From contig JAEYIG010000110.1 of assembly GCA_023409175.1 (NCBI GenBank), forward strand, positions 1 through 6,141: a stretch of 6,141 nucleotides of DNA, written 5' to 3'. Position 1 is the stretch's first letter. Each line of letters starts with the position of its first letter. Below are positions 6,130-6,141 of this stretch, piece by piece. The position numbers and the translations under genes were made by a program. Origin of the DNA: Pseudomonadota bacterium. Its GTDB lineage: Bacteria > Pseudomonadota > Gammaproteobacteria > Burkholderiales > Burkholderiaceae_D. The notes below the pieces were generated by a model. It was not told the DNA's origin. It saw nothing but the letters and a program-made list of their open reading frames with translations, and did not search any database.

Positions 6130-6141
6130 GTGCATTGTCCA

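Overview
The window is ordinary-looking bacterial chromosome with about balanced base composition. It is densely packed with housekeeping genes and shows no mobile element, CRISPR array, tRNA or rRNA. An E. coli-length MurB next to YajQ, an AroG-type DAHP synthase and TldD suggests a beta- or gammaproteobacterium. I favour Burkholderiales, possibly an Oxalobacteraceae-like organism of moderate GC. That placement is inferred from gene content and protein similarity recalled from memory, not from a search.

Layout. Bases 1-1648 (+ strand) hold the last ten codons of an unidentified gene, then apt (55-585) and mtnA (590-1648), separated by 4 bases. murB (1649-2677, - strand) converges on mtnA with the two stop codons touching. 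yajQ (2800-3285, +) diverges from murB and ends at a bidirectional terminator (hairpin 3292-3313) shared with aroG (3328-4389, -). The 241-base gap 4390-4630 is a regulatory leader read on the - strand. tldD (4631-6091, -) lies upstream of it, and its own promoter region is cut by the window end.

Main discovery. The gap upstream of aroG encodes a 27-residue leader peptide (4461-4544, -) in which ten of residues 2-14 are aromatic: six Phe, three Tyr and one Trp. It follows a good sigma70-type promoter (4582-4610) and precedes an intrinsic-terminator hairpin (4413-4441) that ends just before the aroG ribosome binding site. Together these look like a ribosome-mediated transcription attenuator that couples supply of all three aromatic amino acids to the first enzyme of the shikimate pathway. 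The enzyme also keeps the residues that form the Phe feedback site in E. coli AroG, so two layers of control are likely.

How the genes work together. Apt and MtnA handle the two products of 5'-methylthioadenosine phosphorolysis: adenine and methylthioribose-1-phosphate. This suggests a purine/methionine salvage operon. MurB serves peptidoglycan synthesis, YajQ is a nucleotide-binding protein, and TldD is half of the TldD/TldE metalloprotease. These last genes share a neighbourhood more than a pathway.
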